NCBI GenBank assembly: GCA_023410155.1
Contig: JAEYQF010000134.1
Coordinates: forward strand, 1 to 16,356
DNA from: Verrucomicrobiota bacterium
GTDB taxonomy: Bacteria; Verrucomicrobiota; Verrucomicrobiia; Opitutales; Opitutaceae
Direction of reading: 5' to 3'
Length of the DNA stretch: 16,356 nt
Below the pieces are notes generated by a model, which was given only the letters and a program-made list of their open reading frames with translations, searched no databases and was not told the DNA's origin. Below are positions 6,343-13,197 of the stretch, one piece after another (position 1 is the stretch's first letter; each line of letters opens with the position of its first letter). The position numbers and the translations under genes were made by a program.

Positions 6343-6372
6343 ATTACACGCGGAGCAACCTTATCGGAGCAA
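6343..6372 (-). promoter_or_regulatory. Candidate sigma70-type promoter for the oppDF-like pair
   Basis: On the minus strand TTGCTC (6367-6372) and TGTAAT (6343-6348, five of six bases of the -10 consensus) are separated by 18 bp, in the 65-bp gap before the OppD-like gene. The predicted transcript would have a leader of about 15 nt. The 8-mer CGGAGCAA occurs twice on the plus strand, at 6351-6358 and 6365-6372, overlapping the -35 region and spacer, and could be an operator. Confidence 0.42.
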
Positions 6373-6386
6373 GTGCGTTTGGCTGC

Positions 6387-7376
6387 TTAGGGCGCGAGGA
6401 CCTCGTCGACTGCGGCGCAGACCTCTTCGAGTGCGATCGTGCTCATCGGAAACTCGCCGCGGGAATCGGCGTGAGCACGAAGCGCCACATAACGTGTGTC
6501 CCACGGGTGCCAGCGAGCGGGCGACTGGAAACCGTAAAGGCCCACCACTGGAATCTGAAACGAGGCGGCGAGGTGGAGTTGTCCGGTATCGATACCGATG
6601 GCGGCATCCATCCGGCGGAGGAGCGCGAGAGCGCCGGGCAAGTCGAGCTGGCGACTCCAATCCATCGGTGCGCGCTCGAGCGGGCCCGCCAGACGAACGA
6701 TTTCCGCGTGCACTGCCTCATCGCGCGGAGCGCCGCAAAAGTGCACGGCGCAGCCGCGGGAGTTGATCAACCAACGCACGAGCGCCGCCATGCGATCGAG
6801 CGGCCAGTCCTTGGCGGCGTTGGTGGAGACCGGCGCAACAAACACGTGCCGCGCGACGTCGCGAGGGAAAGTCTGCTCGACGGCGGCTTCCGCGGCCGGG
6901 GTGGTCCAGTTTTCGTTGTGAGTATCGATCACGGGCACGCCGTCGGCGCGGAGGAGGTCGAGAAAACACTCCACCTCGTGCTTGGATTCTGGATACGGCA
7001 CTGCGCGCTGGAGGAGCAGTCCGCTGCCTTGACAGCGGAAACCCACCCGATGCGGGATACCGGCGAGCGCGGCCAGCAGGACCGTGGAGATGGCCCGGCG
7101 GAGGATGTAAACGCGGTCGTAGCGGCGGGCGCGGAGGATCCGGGCGGCCCCGACGAAGCCGGTGCAGGAAGCCTGCGCGGTTGCGTGTTTTGGCGGCTGG
7201 CGATGCCAGGGAATCAGTTCGTCGATATAAGGGCACGCGGCGAGCACGGCGCCCGCGCGCGGCTCGACGAGCACGTCGATCGTGGCGGCAGGGAACGCGG
7301 TCCGCAGGTTCCGCAGAAAGGGAATCGCGAGGACAGTGTCGCCGAGATAGCGGTAGCGGATGACGAGCAGGCGCAT
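6387..7376 (-). CDS. GT9 glycosyltransferase (LPS heptosyltransferase family, WaaF/WaaQ-like)
   Basis: This 329-residue protein belongs to glycosyltransferase family 9, which adds ADP-activated heptose to the inner core of LPS at the cytoplasmic face of the inner membrane. The N-terminal acceptor domain opens RLLVIRYRYLGDTVLAIPFL, with the conserved Gly-Asp (D13 equals the catalytic Asp of WaaC). The C-terminal nucleotide-sugar domain contains GIDTGQLHLAASFQIPVVGL, the family's D-T/S-G-x-x-H-A-A block, and then GFQSPARWHP. It lacks the DxQGLLRS block seen in the two plus-strand GT9 genes and is closer to WaaF/WaaQ. The exact sugar and acceptor cannot be told. It is the last gene of the minus-strand LPS operon, 3 bp after the GT2 gene; a GGTGAG seven bases before its ATG is the only ribosome-binding-like sequence at any start in the window. 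Confidence 0.85.
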   Translation of the reverse strand: MRLLVIRYRYLGDTVLAIPFLRNLRTAFPAATIDVLVEPRAGAVLAACPYIDELIPWHRQPPKHATAQASCTGFVGAARILRARRYDRVYILRRAISTVLLAALAGIPHRVGFRCQGSGLLLQRAVPYPESKHEVECFLDLLRADGVPVIDTHNENWTTPAAEAAVEQTFPRDVARHVFVAPVSTNAAKDWPLDRMAALVRWLINSRGCAVHFCGAPRDEAVHAEIVRLAGPLERAPMDWSRQLDLPGALALLRRMDAAIGIDTGQLHLAASFQIPVVGLYGFQSPARWHPWDTRYVALRAHADSRGEFPMSTIALEEVCAAVDEVLAP

Positions 7377-7379
7377 GTC

Positions 7380-8234
7380 TCAGCTCACCAAGACCGAGCG
7401 CCGCACAGAGTAGGGGGTCTCGGCCTCGTCGATGCCGAGGGGCGTGCGGACTCGTCTGGTGCTCCGGGTGGTGGCGAGATGGACGAGATTGCGGGCGATC
7501 TCGTCAGGCAACCAGTAGCCCTTGGCGTGATCCAGATGCAGGCAAATCGCCTGGTGGCGTATGTGCCGGGCGGTGTAGCCGTAATTGCGCAGCCGCTCGC
7601 CTAGCTCGACGTCGTCCTTGCCGGGGGAGCGGAAGCGTTCATCGAGGCCGTTCACGGCGAGAAGAGCCTCGCGCCACGTGGAAGCGTTGGAGCCGCCCCA
7701 GCGAGCGAAGGAGAAATTCAGGAAGTCGGCACAACTTCCTAGTAGCAGAGGCAGGCAGATCTTGCCGGCGACCTTCCGCCAGGGCACGCCAAGCGCGCGC
7801 AGGCGGGCGGAGTTGAACAAGGAGCCGTCGGCGATCTCGCCCACGTCGATCACGGCCGTGGCTTGCGGCGAAAGTCGGGTGTCTCCCCCGGAGAGGAACG
7901 TCTGTGGGCGGGCGTTGCGGAGATGGACAGCGATGAAGTCGCGGCGCGGGATGCAGTCGCCGTCGGACATGATGATGTAGTCCGCCTTGGTTCCGGCGAT
8001 CGCACGATTGACGATGGCATTCTTGCGCCAGCCGCGGTCCTCGTGGGTGTAGTGCGTGACTGGATACGGAGCGGCCGCGGCAAACTGGTCGATGACGGCG
8101 GCGGTCTCGGGTCCGGACCCGTCGTCGGCAATCACCAATTCATCCGGTGCACGGAGTTGACGAAGGTAGCCCGCGAGCGCGCGGCGGAGGTGCTGCGGCT
8201 GGTTGTAGGTCGAGAGAATGACGGCGACCTTCAT
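7380..8234 (-). CDS. GT2 family glycosyltransferase
   Basis: This 284-residue protein has a GT-A fold of family 2. The N-terminus VAVILSTYNQ and DELVIADDGS (31-40) bind the nucleotide, D91-G-D93 (SDGDC) is the metal-binding DxD, and the C-terminal part GGSNAS...GKDDVELGERL (180-215) resembles the Glyco_transf_7C (galactosyltransferase-like) half, whose acidic DDVE is the likely catalytic-base region. A His-rich HIRHQAICLHLDH follows. No membrane segment is seen, so it acts at the cytoplasmic membrane face. Its position between a GT9 and an LpxL-like gene, 3 and 9 bp away, argues for transfer of an LPS core sugar. Donor and acceptor are unknown. No frame damage is seen. Confidence 0.87.
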   Translation of the reverse strand: MKVAVILSTYNQPQHLRRALAGYLRQLRAPDELVIADDGSGPETAAVIDQFAAAAPYPVTHYTHEDRGWRKNAIVNRAIAGTKADYIIMSDGDCIPRRDFIAVHLRNARPQTFLSGGDTRLSPQATAVIDVGEIADGSLFNSARLRALGVPWRKVAGKICLPLLLGSCADFLNFSFARWGGSNASTWREALLAVNGLDERFRSPGKDDVELGERLRNYGYTARHIRHQAICLHLDHAKGYWLPDEIARNLVHLATTRSTRRVRTPLGIDEAETPYSVRRSVLVS

Positions 8235-8243
8235 CGGATGGCT

Positions 8244-9158
8244 TCAGGAGGCGTAAACATCGGGGTAATCTGGGCCGCGGGCCTTAAAGCGTTTATGCAC
8301 CCAGAAATATTGGTCGGGCGCGAGGCGGACGTGTTCTTCAATGAGGCGATTGATGCGCACCGCGTCAGCCGCAGCGTCCGGAGTGGGAAAATCGGCCAGG
8401 GGGGGGAGAATGGTCAGGGTGTAAGAACCATCTGCCTCGCGTCGTCCGAAGTAGGGAATCACTGGCGCGCCGGTCATTTCGGCGAGTTTTCCCGTCGCAG
8501 TGTTCGTGATCGCTGGAATGCCAAAGAACGGCAGAATCTCGCTCTGCTTCGTGCGTTTCCCTTGATCCGGAGCATACCAGATCGAGTGACCGGCCCGCAG
8601 GGCGCGGATGAGCCCCTTCAGGTCATCGAAGTGCACGGCGATGCTCATGCGGCGTTCGCGCTGCCGTCGCATGTGGTGTGCCACCACCGGGTGGTTGGGA
8701 TCACGGTAGAGGCAGCCGATCGCGAACAGGTCAGTCATGATCCGTCCGCAGACTTCGAGGGTGGTGAAGTGCGCGGTGAGCAGGATGACGCCACGGCCCG
8801 CGGCCTGCGCGGATTGCAGATGCTCGCGGCCGACGATGCGGAAGGGCGGAAACTCCGAGAGAGGTGACCACCACGCCATGCAGGTTTCAAACAGTCCCCG
8901 GGCGAGCGCCACGTAGTGCTCACGCGCGATGGCGCGGCGTTCGGCTTCGGATTTCTCAGGGAAACAAAGTCGCAGGTTCGTGAGCACGACCGACCGCCGG
9001 ATGGGCACGCAGTAGTAGGTGAACCGACCGAGCAGGCGAGCCAGCGGCCGTTGGAATCGCCACGGCAACTGGGAAGCCGCCCAAAACAGACCCAGCCCGG
9101 CCCACATGGGCCAGTTAAGTGGCGACCAGAGGCTCGAACTTTCGCTGGCGCGACTCAT
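8244..9158 (-). CDS. LpxL/HtrB-family Kdo-lipid A acyltransferase-like protein
   Basis: This 304-residue protein belongs to the lysophospholipid/lipid A acyltransferase family, whose late members (LpxL, LpxM) transfer acyl chains from acyl-ACP to lipid A. A hydrophobic N-terminal anchor is seen at about residues 17-33. The catalytic HX4E motif is AHFTTLE (H130, E135). Further family blocks are YAPDQGKRTKQS, FFGIPAITNTATGKLA and the C-terminal DQYFWVHKRFKARG. Length is normal for LpxL. Which position it acylates cannot be predicted. It lies between DUF4254 (7 bp) and the GT2 gene (9 bp) in the minus-strand operon, linking lipid A maturation with core sugar assembly. It could act on another glycolipid, but the LPS context favours lipid A. 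Confidence 0.88.
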   Translation of the reverse strand: MSRASESSSLWSPLNWPMWAGLGLFWAASQLPWRFQRPLARLLGRFTYYCVPIRRSVVLTNLRLCFPEKSEAERRAIAREHYVALARGLFETCMAWWSPLSEFPPFRIVGREHLQSAQAAGRGVILLTAHFTTLEVCGRIMTDLFAIGCLYRDPNHPVVAHHMRRQRERRMSIAVHFDDLKGLIRALRAGHSIWYAPDQGKRTKQSEILPFFGIPAITNTATGKLAEMTGAPVIPYFGRREADGSYTLTILPPLADFPTPDAAADAVRINRLIEEHVRLAPDQYFWVHKRFKARGPDYPDVYAS

Positions 9159-9165
9159 GCCGCGA

Positions 9166-9762
9166 TCAGGAACGAGTCGGGCCGGCCGCGCGATAGAGCT
9201 GAGGATTGAGCGCCGGGTCGTTATACATCTTGAACTGGAAGTAGACCGAGAACGTGCGGCGGCGCGCGGTGACGTCGGCCAGGAGTTCGACGAGGCACTG
9301 CGTCAGGTCAGAGCGCTGCACCCGAATGCGGTCGAGTTTGGCCGCGCATTTTTCCCGGTGTTCGGCAGAGGCATCGGCGCGCCCGACTTCTTCGGCCATA
9401 TGATATTCCTTGAGGGCGAGGATGGAGAGACGGTCGATCATCATGCCGGGCGTCTCGGAGTTCCGGGGGCAACCTGATTCGGCGGGCTTCAGGGCGAGCA
9501 CGATGGCCTGGTCCATCTGCTCCACGAAATTGTTTCGCTCCTGGTTATAGCGATCGATGGCGCGCTTGGCGCGGTAGATGGGTTCGAACCCGAGGTCCTC
9601 CCGGCGGGCAATGTCTTCTTCGTGCCACAGCTGGAAGTTGCGCAGGTGATTTTCCTGCACGAGGCGAAGGAACCCGCTTCCTTCTTTCACGGGAGGCTGT
9701 TGGTGCCAGTGCGTGGTGAGATGGAGCTGCAATTGGGCGATTTGCGTCGCGTCGATGATCAT
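9166..9762 (-). CDS. DUF4254 domain-containing protein
   Basis: This 198-residue protein matches DUF4254, a family of unknown function that I know from LPS gene clusters of Bacteroidetes and Verrucomicrobia. The clearest block is residues 38-58: NHLRNFQLWHEED, then ARREDLG, with a conserved His, Trp, His, Glu and Asp. A later block has NNFVEQMDQAI and TPGMMIDRLSILALKEYHMAEE (105-126), then a C-terminal helix ending FSVYFQFKMYNDPALNPQLYR. It is helical, with no signal peptide or membrane segment, so it is probably cytoplasmic. The start is the ATG at 9762; the open frame extends further upstream but into the promoter region and the divergent GT9 gene. It is the first gene of the four-gene LPS operon, which suggests a role in LPS or lipid A synthesis. 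Its activity is not known to me. Confidence 0.83.
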   Translation of the reverse strand: MIIDATQIAQLQLHLTTHWHQQPPVKEGSGFLRLVQENHLRNFQLWHEEDIARREDLGFEPIYRAKRAIDRYNQERNNFVEQMDQAIVLALKPAESGCPRNSETPGMMIDRLSILALKEYHMAEEVGRADASAEHREKCAAKLDRIRVQRSDLTQCLVELLADVTARRRTFSVYFQFKMYNDPALNPQLYRAAGPTRS

Positions 9763-9820
9763 GGAGAGGGGCAAATTGAGTTGAACGAAAGCGGGCCGGA
9801 CACAAGCCTCCGCGCGCCGA

Positions 9821-10813
9821 ATGAAGCGCCTGCTCGTCATCAAGCCATCCTCCCTCGGTGATATCGTGCATGGGTTGCAGGTGGTGCAGGGTGTGAAGGC
9901 GCAGCGGCCCGATCTACACGTGACGTGGGTGGTGCGCGATCGCTTCGCGGGTTTGGTGCATGCCGCGCCTTTCGTGGATGAGGTGATCCATTTTCGCCGG
10001 CGGGATGGCTGGGCGGGATTCTGGCGGGTGATCCGCGACATCCGCGCGAGCTCTTTCGATGCAGTGTGGGATTTGCAGGGCTTGCTCCGTTCCGGGATCA
10101 TGACCGCGGTGGCGAAGGCACCGCGCAAGTATGGGCGACCGGACGCAAGGGAAGGCGCGGGACTGCTCGTGAGGCGCCGCGTGGCGCGCCCCAACGGCGC
10201 AGGCCCGCACCATGCGATTGAGGTGCTCGCTCCCTTCGCCGCGACCTTGGGGATTGAACCGCGCTTCGAGCCCCGGCTGCTCGAGCTGCGGGCGGACGAT
10301 GATTACCCGTGGCGGAGTTTCTTCGCGATGCAGCCGCATCAGAATTTCGTCATCTTCACTGACAGTCGCGGGGCGGGAAAAGAGTGGCCGGCTTTCGACG
10401 CGCTCACTGGCATGATATTCGAGCGAATAGAGGGAGCGCGCGTGGCGTGGTGTGCTGGAAAACGCACGGAACCGCGGGTCAGTGTGCCGGCGGATCGCTT
10501 CCTGAATCTGTCCGGGTGCCCGTTGGCGGAGATGATCGCGCTTGTTCGGCAGCCTTCGATCTTCATCGGGAACGACAGTGGGCCGATGCATCTCTCCGCC
10601 GCGTGTGGCAATCGGGTATTGGCCATCTTCGGCCCGACAGAGCCGGAGCGCTTCGGGCCTTTTCCCCTCACGGCTCCCAAGCACCTGGCGGTGTCTGCGC
10701 CGGGAGGTGTTTTGCGGGAACTCAGGCCGGAGCGAGTGTTCGCAGAACTCGAAACTCTCCGCCAGCGTCCCGCCGCGTTGACCCGCGAAAGTAGCGTAGG
10801 CCCGGGGTGGTAA
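9821..10813 (+). CDS. GT9 glycosyltransferase (WaaC-like heptosyltransferase), first tandem copy
   Basis: This 330-residue protein is a family 9 transferase close to heptosyltransferase I (WaaC), which puts the first heptose on Kdo. The N-terminus LLVIKPSSLGDIVHGLQ carries the catalytic D14 after the usual Gly; FDAVWDLQGLLRSG (79-92) matches the DxQGLxKS block of WaaC; and the donor-binding region has GNDSGPMHLSA (250-260) and IFGPTEPERFG (269-279). It diverges from the DUF4254 gene across 58 bp and is followed after 16 bp by a second, collinear copy. The C-terminus has about 15 extra residues relative to that copy. Heptose as donor is inferred from the family; other GT9 enzymes use different sugars. 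Confidence 0.86.
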   Translation: MKRLLVIKPSSLGDIVHGLQVVQGVKAQRPDLHVTWVVRDRFAGLVHAAPFVDEVIHFRRRDGWAGFWRVIRDIRASSFDAVWDLQGLLRSGIMTAVAKAPRKYGRPDAREGAGLLVRRRVARPNGAGPHHAIEVLAPFAATLGIEPRFEPRLLELRADDDYPWRSFFAMQPHQNFVIFTDSRGAGKEWPAFDALTGMIFERIEGARVAWCAGKRTEPRVSVPADRFLNLSGCPLAEMIALVRQPSIFIGNDSGPMHLSAACGNRVLAIFGPTEPERFGPFPLTAPKHLAVSAPGGVLRELRPERVFAELETLRQRPAALTRESSVGPGW

Positions 10814-10829
10814 GCTCCCGCGAAAATTC

Positions 10830-11792
10830 ATGACCGAGATTCTCATCATCAAACCGTCCTCGCTCGCCGACATCGTTCACGGCCTGCAGGTGGCCACTTC
10901 GATGAAAGCTCAGCGGGACGATCTGCGGATTTCGTGGATCGTGAGAGATATCTATGCCCCGCTCGTGCGGGCGTGTGAGGCGGTGGACGCCACCTACGTC
11001 TTTGAACGCAACGGTGGCACCAAAGGATTCCTGCGGCTGATCCGCGACGTGCGGAAGACGAAGTTCGACTTCGCATTGGATTTCCAGGGATTGCTGCGCA
11101 GTGGCCTGATGACCTCGCGCGTGCGCGCGGCGAAAAAAATCGGCCGCACGGATGCGCGCGAGATGTCGGGCATGTTTTACGATCAGCGGGTGCCGTTGCC
11201 GCCGGACGGACGCCGCAGCCACGCGCTGGAGATTCTGTTGCAGTTCCTGTCGGTCGTGAACGCCAAGCCGGAATTGCGGGGGCAGCTCCGCTTCCGGGAG
11301 GTGGACAAATTGAATCTGAAGTTCGCCACGGGACGCGGCGGGTCGCGCCCCATCATCATGTTCCCCGACAGTCGCAGATCGGAGCGGCTGTGGCACGGCT
11401 TCAAGCAACTCACCGATCTGATCCTGAAAAGCGATCGCACACGTAAGGTCATCTGGGCGGGCAGCGAACACATGAACGACCGGGACTCGTTCGTGCCCGA
11501 GCAATTCTTGAACCTGACGGGTAACACGAGCTTGGTGTCGCTGCCAGCGCTTCTAAAGCGCGCGGCTTGGGTCATCTCCAACGACAGCGGTCCGATGCAT
11601 CTGGCGGCGGCGCTCGGAGTGCCGACACTCGGGATCTTCGGTCCGACCGACCCGAGAGTGGCCGGGCCTTATCCCCTGACTTCGCCATGCCACGAGGTCG
11701 TGCAAGCGCCCGTCGGCAATATGAAGCTGCTGACCGCCAAGGAAGTCTATCGGCGCTGGACGAAGGCAGCAGCACGCGTGGACGCACTGTGA
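10830..11792 (+). CDS. GT9 glycosyltransferase (WaaC-like), second tandem copy
   Basis: This 320-residue protein is a paralogue of the gene just upstream. The first 120 residues align without gaps (IIKPSSLADIVHGLQ, ISWIVRD, RLIRDVR, DFQGLLRSGLMT, GRTDARE), which points to tandem duplication. The donor-binding block is SNDSGPMHLAAALGVPTLGI and then FGPTDPRVAGPYP, closer to the WaaC consensus than the first copy. One change stands out: the Gly before the catalytic D14 is Ala (codon 10866-10868), where the family normally has Gly-Asp. The enzyme may still be active, perhaps with a different acceptor or as a second heptose-adding enzyme. It converges with the NlpC/P60-like gene, leaving a 5-bp gap. 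Confidence 0.86.
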   Translation: MTEILIIKPSSLADIVHGLQVATSMKAQRDDLRISWIVRDIYAPLVRACEAVDATYVFERNGGTKGFLRLIRDVRKTKFDFALDFQGLLRSGLMTSRVRAAKKIGRTDAREMSGMFYDQRVPLPPDGRRSHALEILLQFLSVVNAKPELRGQLRFREVDKLNLKFATGRGGSRPIIMFPDSRRSERLWHGFKQLTDLILKSDRTRKVIWAGSEHMNDRDSFVPEQFLNLTGNTSLVSLPALLKRAAWVISNDSGPMHLAAALGVPTLGIFGPTDPRVAGPYPLTSPCHEVVQAPVGNMKLLTAKEVYRRWTKAAARVDAL

Positions 11793-11797
11793 GCGGA

Positions 11798-13096
11798 TCA
11801 GCGGCCCGCGGGAATCAGGGACCGAGCTCGAAAAGTGCGGACGCTCAGCGCTGGCTCCGCCGGATAGAAGGCCACGACGTCGGGAAGACTCATGAGCATC
11901 CAAGGCATGGTCGCGGAGTAACCGTTTTTGGTGAAAACGACGTCATCGGCGATGAACACGCACGAGTGCACCACCTGATTGTCTCCGCGCGTGAGCAGCA
12001 GGATGTCGCCAAAGGCAGGCCGATCTGAGATCTCGGCGTAGTCCTGCTTGAGCGTGGCTTCGACCGTGGCTGCCTCGGCGAAACGTTCGTCCGGTTGGAT
12101 GTTGAAAAAATTCAGCGAGGTCCAGTGGCAGTCGTGGTTCTGATCGGGCGTGTCCTCAGGTTCTGGATACGTAAAAAGCCGCGCGCGAGCGAACCGTGGG
12201 AGTAGGTGAGCGATATCGATCCGGGTCGCTTCGCTGCGGCTGGCGAGGGAAGAGAGCAAAGCACCCACATCCTTGGAACGGGGCCCGCGACTCCAGTATG
12301 CTTCCAACGCGGAGGTGTCGGAGCCTGGAGCGACGCGCAGGGACACAAGCAACGTGGATTTGCGCGCCAAGGTGAGGATCAGGCGGGTCCGCTCAGCTCG
12401 CGAGCGGATCTCGTCAAGCACGAGTGCCGGATCGGAGAAGAGAACCGAAGCACCGCGGCGGTAGAGCAGCGGTTTCACCTTTTCGATAGTGGACGCTGTG
12501 AGACTGCTGTTGGCGAACCATTCGTCGATGGCGTCAGCTCGGAAGCGAAACGGCTCACTTTGCAGAGGGTTTTCCCGATACCGAGAAAGCGTGCTGTAGA
12601 TGCGTTCGCGTGCGATCGGCGAGAGGCTCCGAACGAGATCCGCTGGGGGCGTGACGATCAATGCACGGGTTGGTTCGTGATCGATCGTCGATCGCTCAAG
12701 CGTGGCGGCGGCGGTTTGATCGAGGCCTGCTTCCTGCCACAACGAACGTAATTGTGCGCGATCGTGTTCCGGGAACACCCAACGCAGCGGGTGGGGGGTG
12801 ATTTCTTCTTCCGTGACGAAGCGCATCGGCGGTTCGATCACGATCCGGTCAGACTCAAGGTCGCCCCACGGCCCAGCGCGCGAGGGAGTAGTCGTAGTTT
12901 GTTCTGCGCGAGCGGCAATCGAGGGAGCAGCCGGCACGGGGGGGGCCTCGCGAAGCAGCAAGTATCCGGCGAGCAGAGCCCAGGGCAGGGTCATCACCAC
13001 AAACAGGAGCGCGGTGATCCGTCTCGAGAGGTGAAAAGTAAGCCGGGAACTGGAGGGATTTGGATCGATGGCGGGGAAGGAGACGGATCCACGCAT
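11798..13096 (-). CDS. Membrane-anchored protein with a NlpC/P60-like C-terminal region
   Basis: The 432-residue protein has a cytoplasmic basic N-terminus, one transmembrane segment at about residues 28-48 and a large extracytoplasmic part. Residues 50-300 match nothing I recognise: Pro/Ala/Thr-rich linker, then charged helical sequence. The C-terminal 110 residues resemble an NlpC/P60 papain-like hydrolase: NHDCHWTSLNFF (C323) looks like the DCSGFV nucleophile helix, FGDILLL (362-368) like PGDLVFF, and VVHSCVFIADDVVFTKNG (H377, N391) like the HVGIYLG strand with the polar third residue. The C323-to-H377 spacing of 54 residues fits that fold. If right, it would cut peptidoglycan peptides or other amide or ester bonds in the periplasm. 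The resemblance is by motif only; the true family may be new. It diverges from serS across 101 bp. Confidence 0.72.
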   Translation of the reverse strand: MRGSVSFPAIDPNPSSSRLTFHLSRRITALLFVVMTLPWALLAGYLLLREAPPVPAAPSIAARAEQTTTTPSRAGPWGDLESDRIVIEPPMRFVTEEEITPHPLRWVFPEHDRAQLRSLWQEAGLDQTAAATLERSTIDHEPTRALIVTPPADLVRSLSPIARERIYSTLSRYRENPLQSEPFRFRADAIDEWFANSSLTASTIEKVKPLLYRRGASVLFSDPALVLDEIRSRAERTRLILTLARKSTLLVSLRVAPGSDTSALEAYWSRGPRSKDVGALLSSLASRSEATRIDIAHLLPRFARARLFTYPEPEDTPDQNHDCHWTSLNFFNIQPDERFAEAATVEATLKQDYAEISDRPAFGDILLLTRGDNQVVHSCVFIADDVVFTKNGYSATMPWMLMSLPDVVAFYPAEPALSVRTFRARSLIPAGR

Positions 13097-13197
13097 TTAC
13101 TTTGTGAAAGTCGGAAGTCGACGGGAAACGGGCCACAGGGACGGCGAGAAGGATTTTGTTTGTTTAGCCAACCCCGCGGGACATACGTAAGCACCTC

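Noticed and set aside
4876..6390. 504-codon open frame on the plus strand opposite the two ABC ATPase genes
   Set aside because: It is antisense to two genes with full ABC motifs, and its translation is rich in Arg, Asp, His and Gly with no known domain. Long antisense frames are expected in GC-rich DNA.
6315..7604. 429-codon plus-strand frame opposite the GT9 and GT2 genes
   Set aside because: Same shadow effect; the minus-strand GT9 and GT2 genes carry the conserved family motifs and tile with 3-bp spacing.
7863..8867. 334-codon plus-strand frame opposite GT2 and the acyltransferase
   Set aside because: It crosses two real minus-strand genes and has no recognisable domain or start context.
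9763..10194. N-terminal extension of the DUF4254 reading frame
   Set aside because: The extra 144 residues overlap the divergent GT9 gene and do not resemble the family; the ATG at 9762 gives a normal DUF4254 length.
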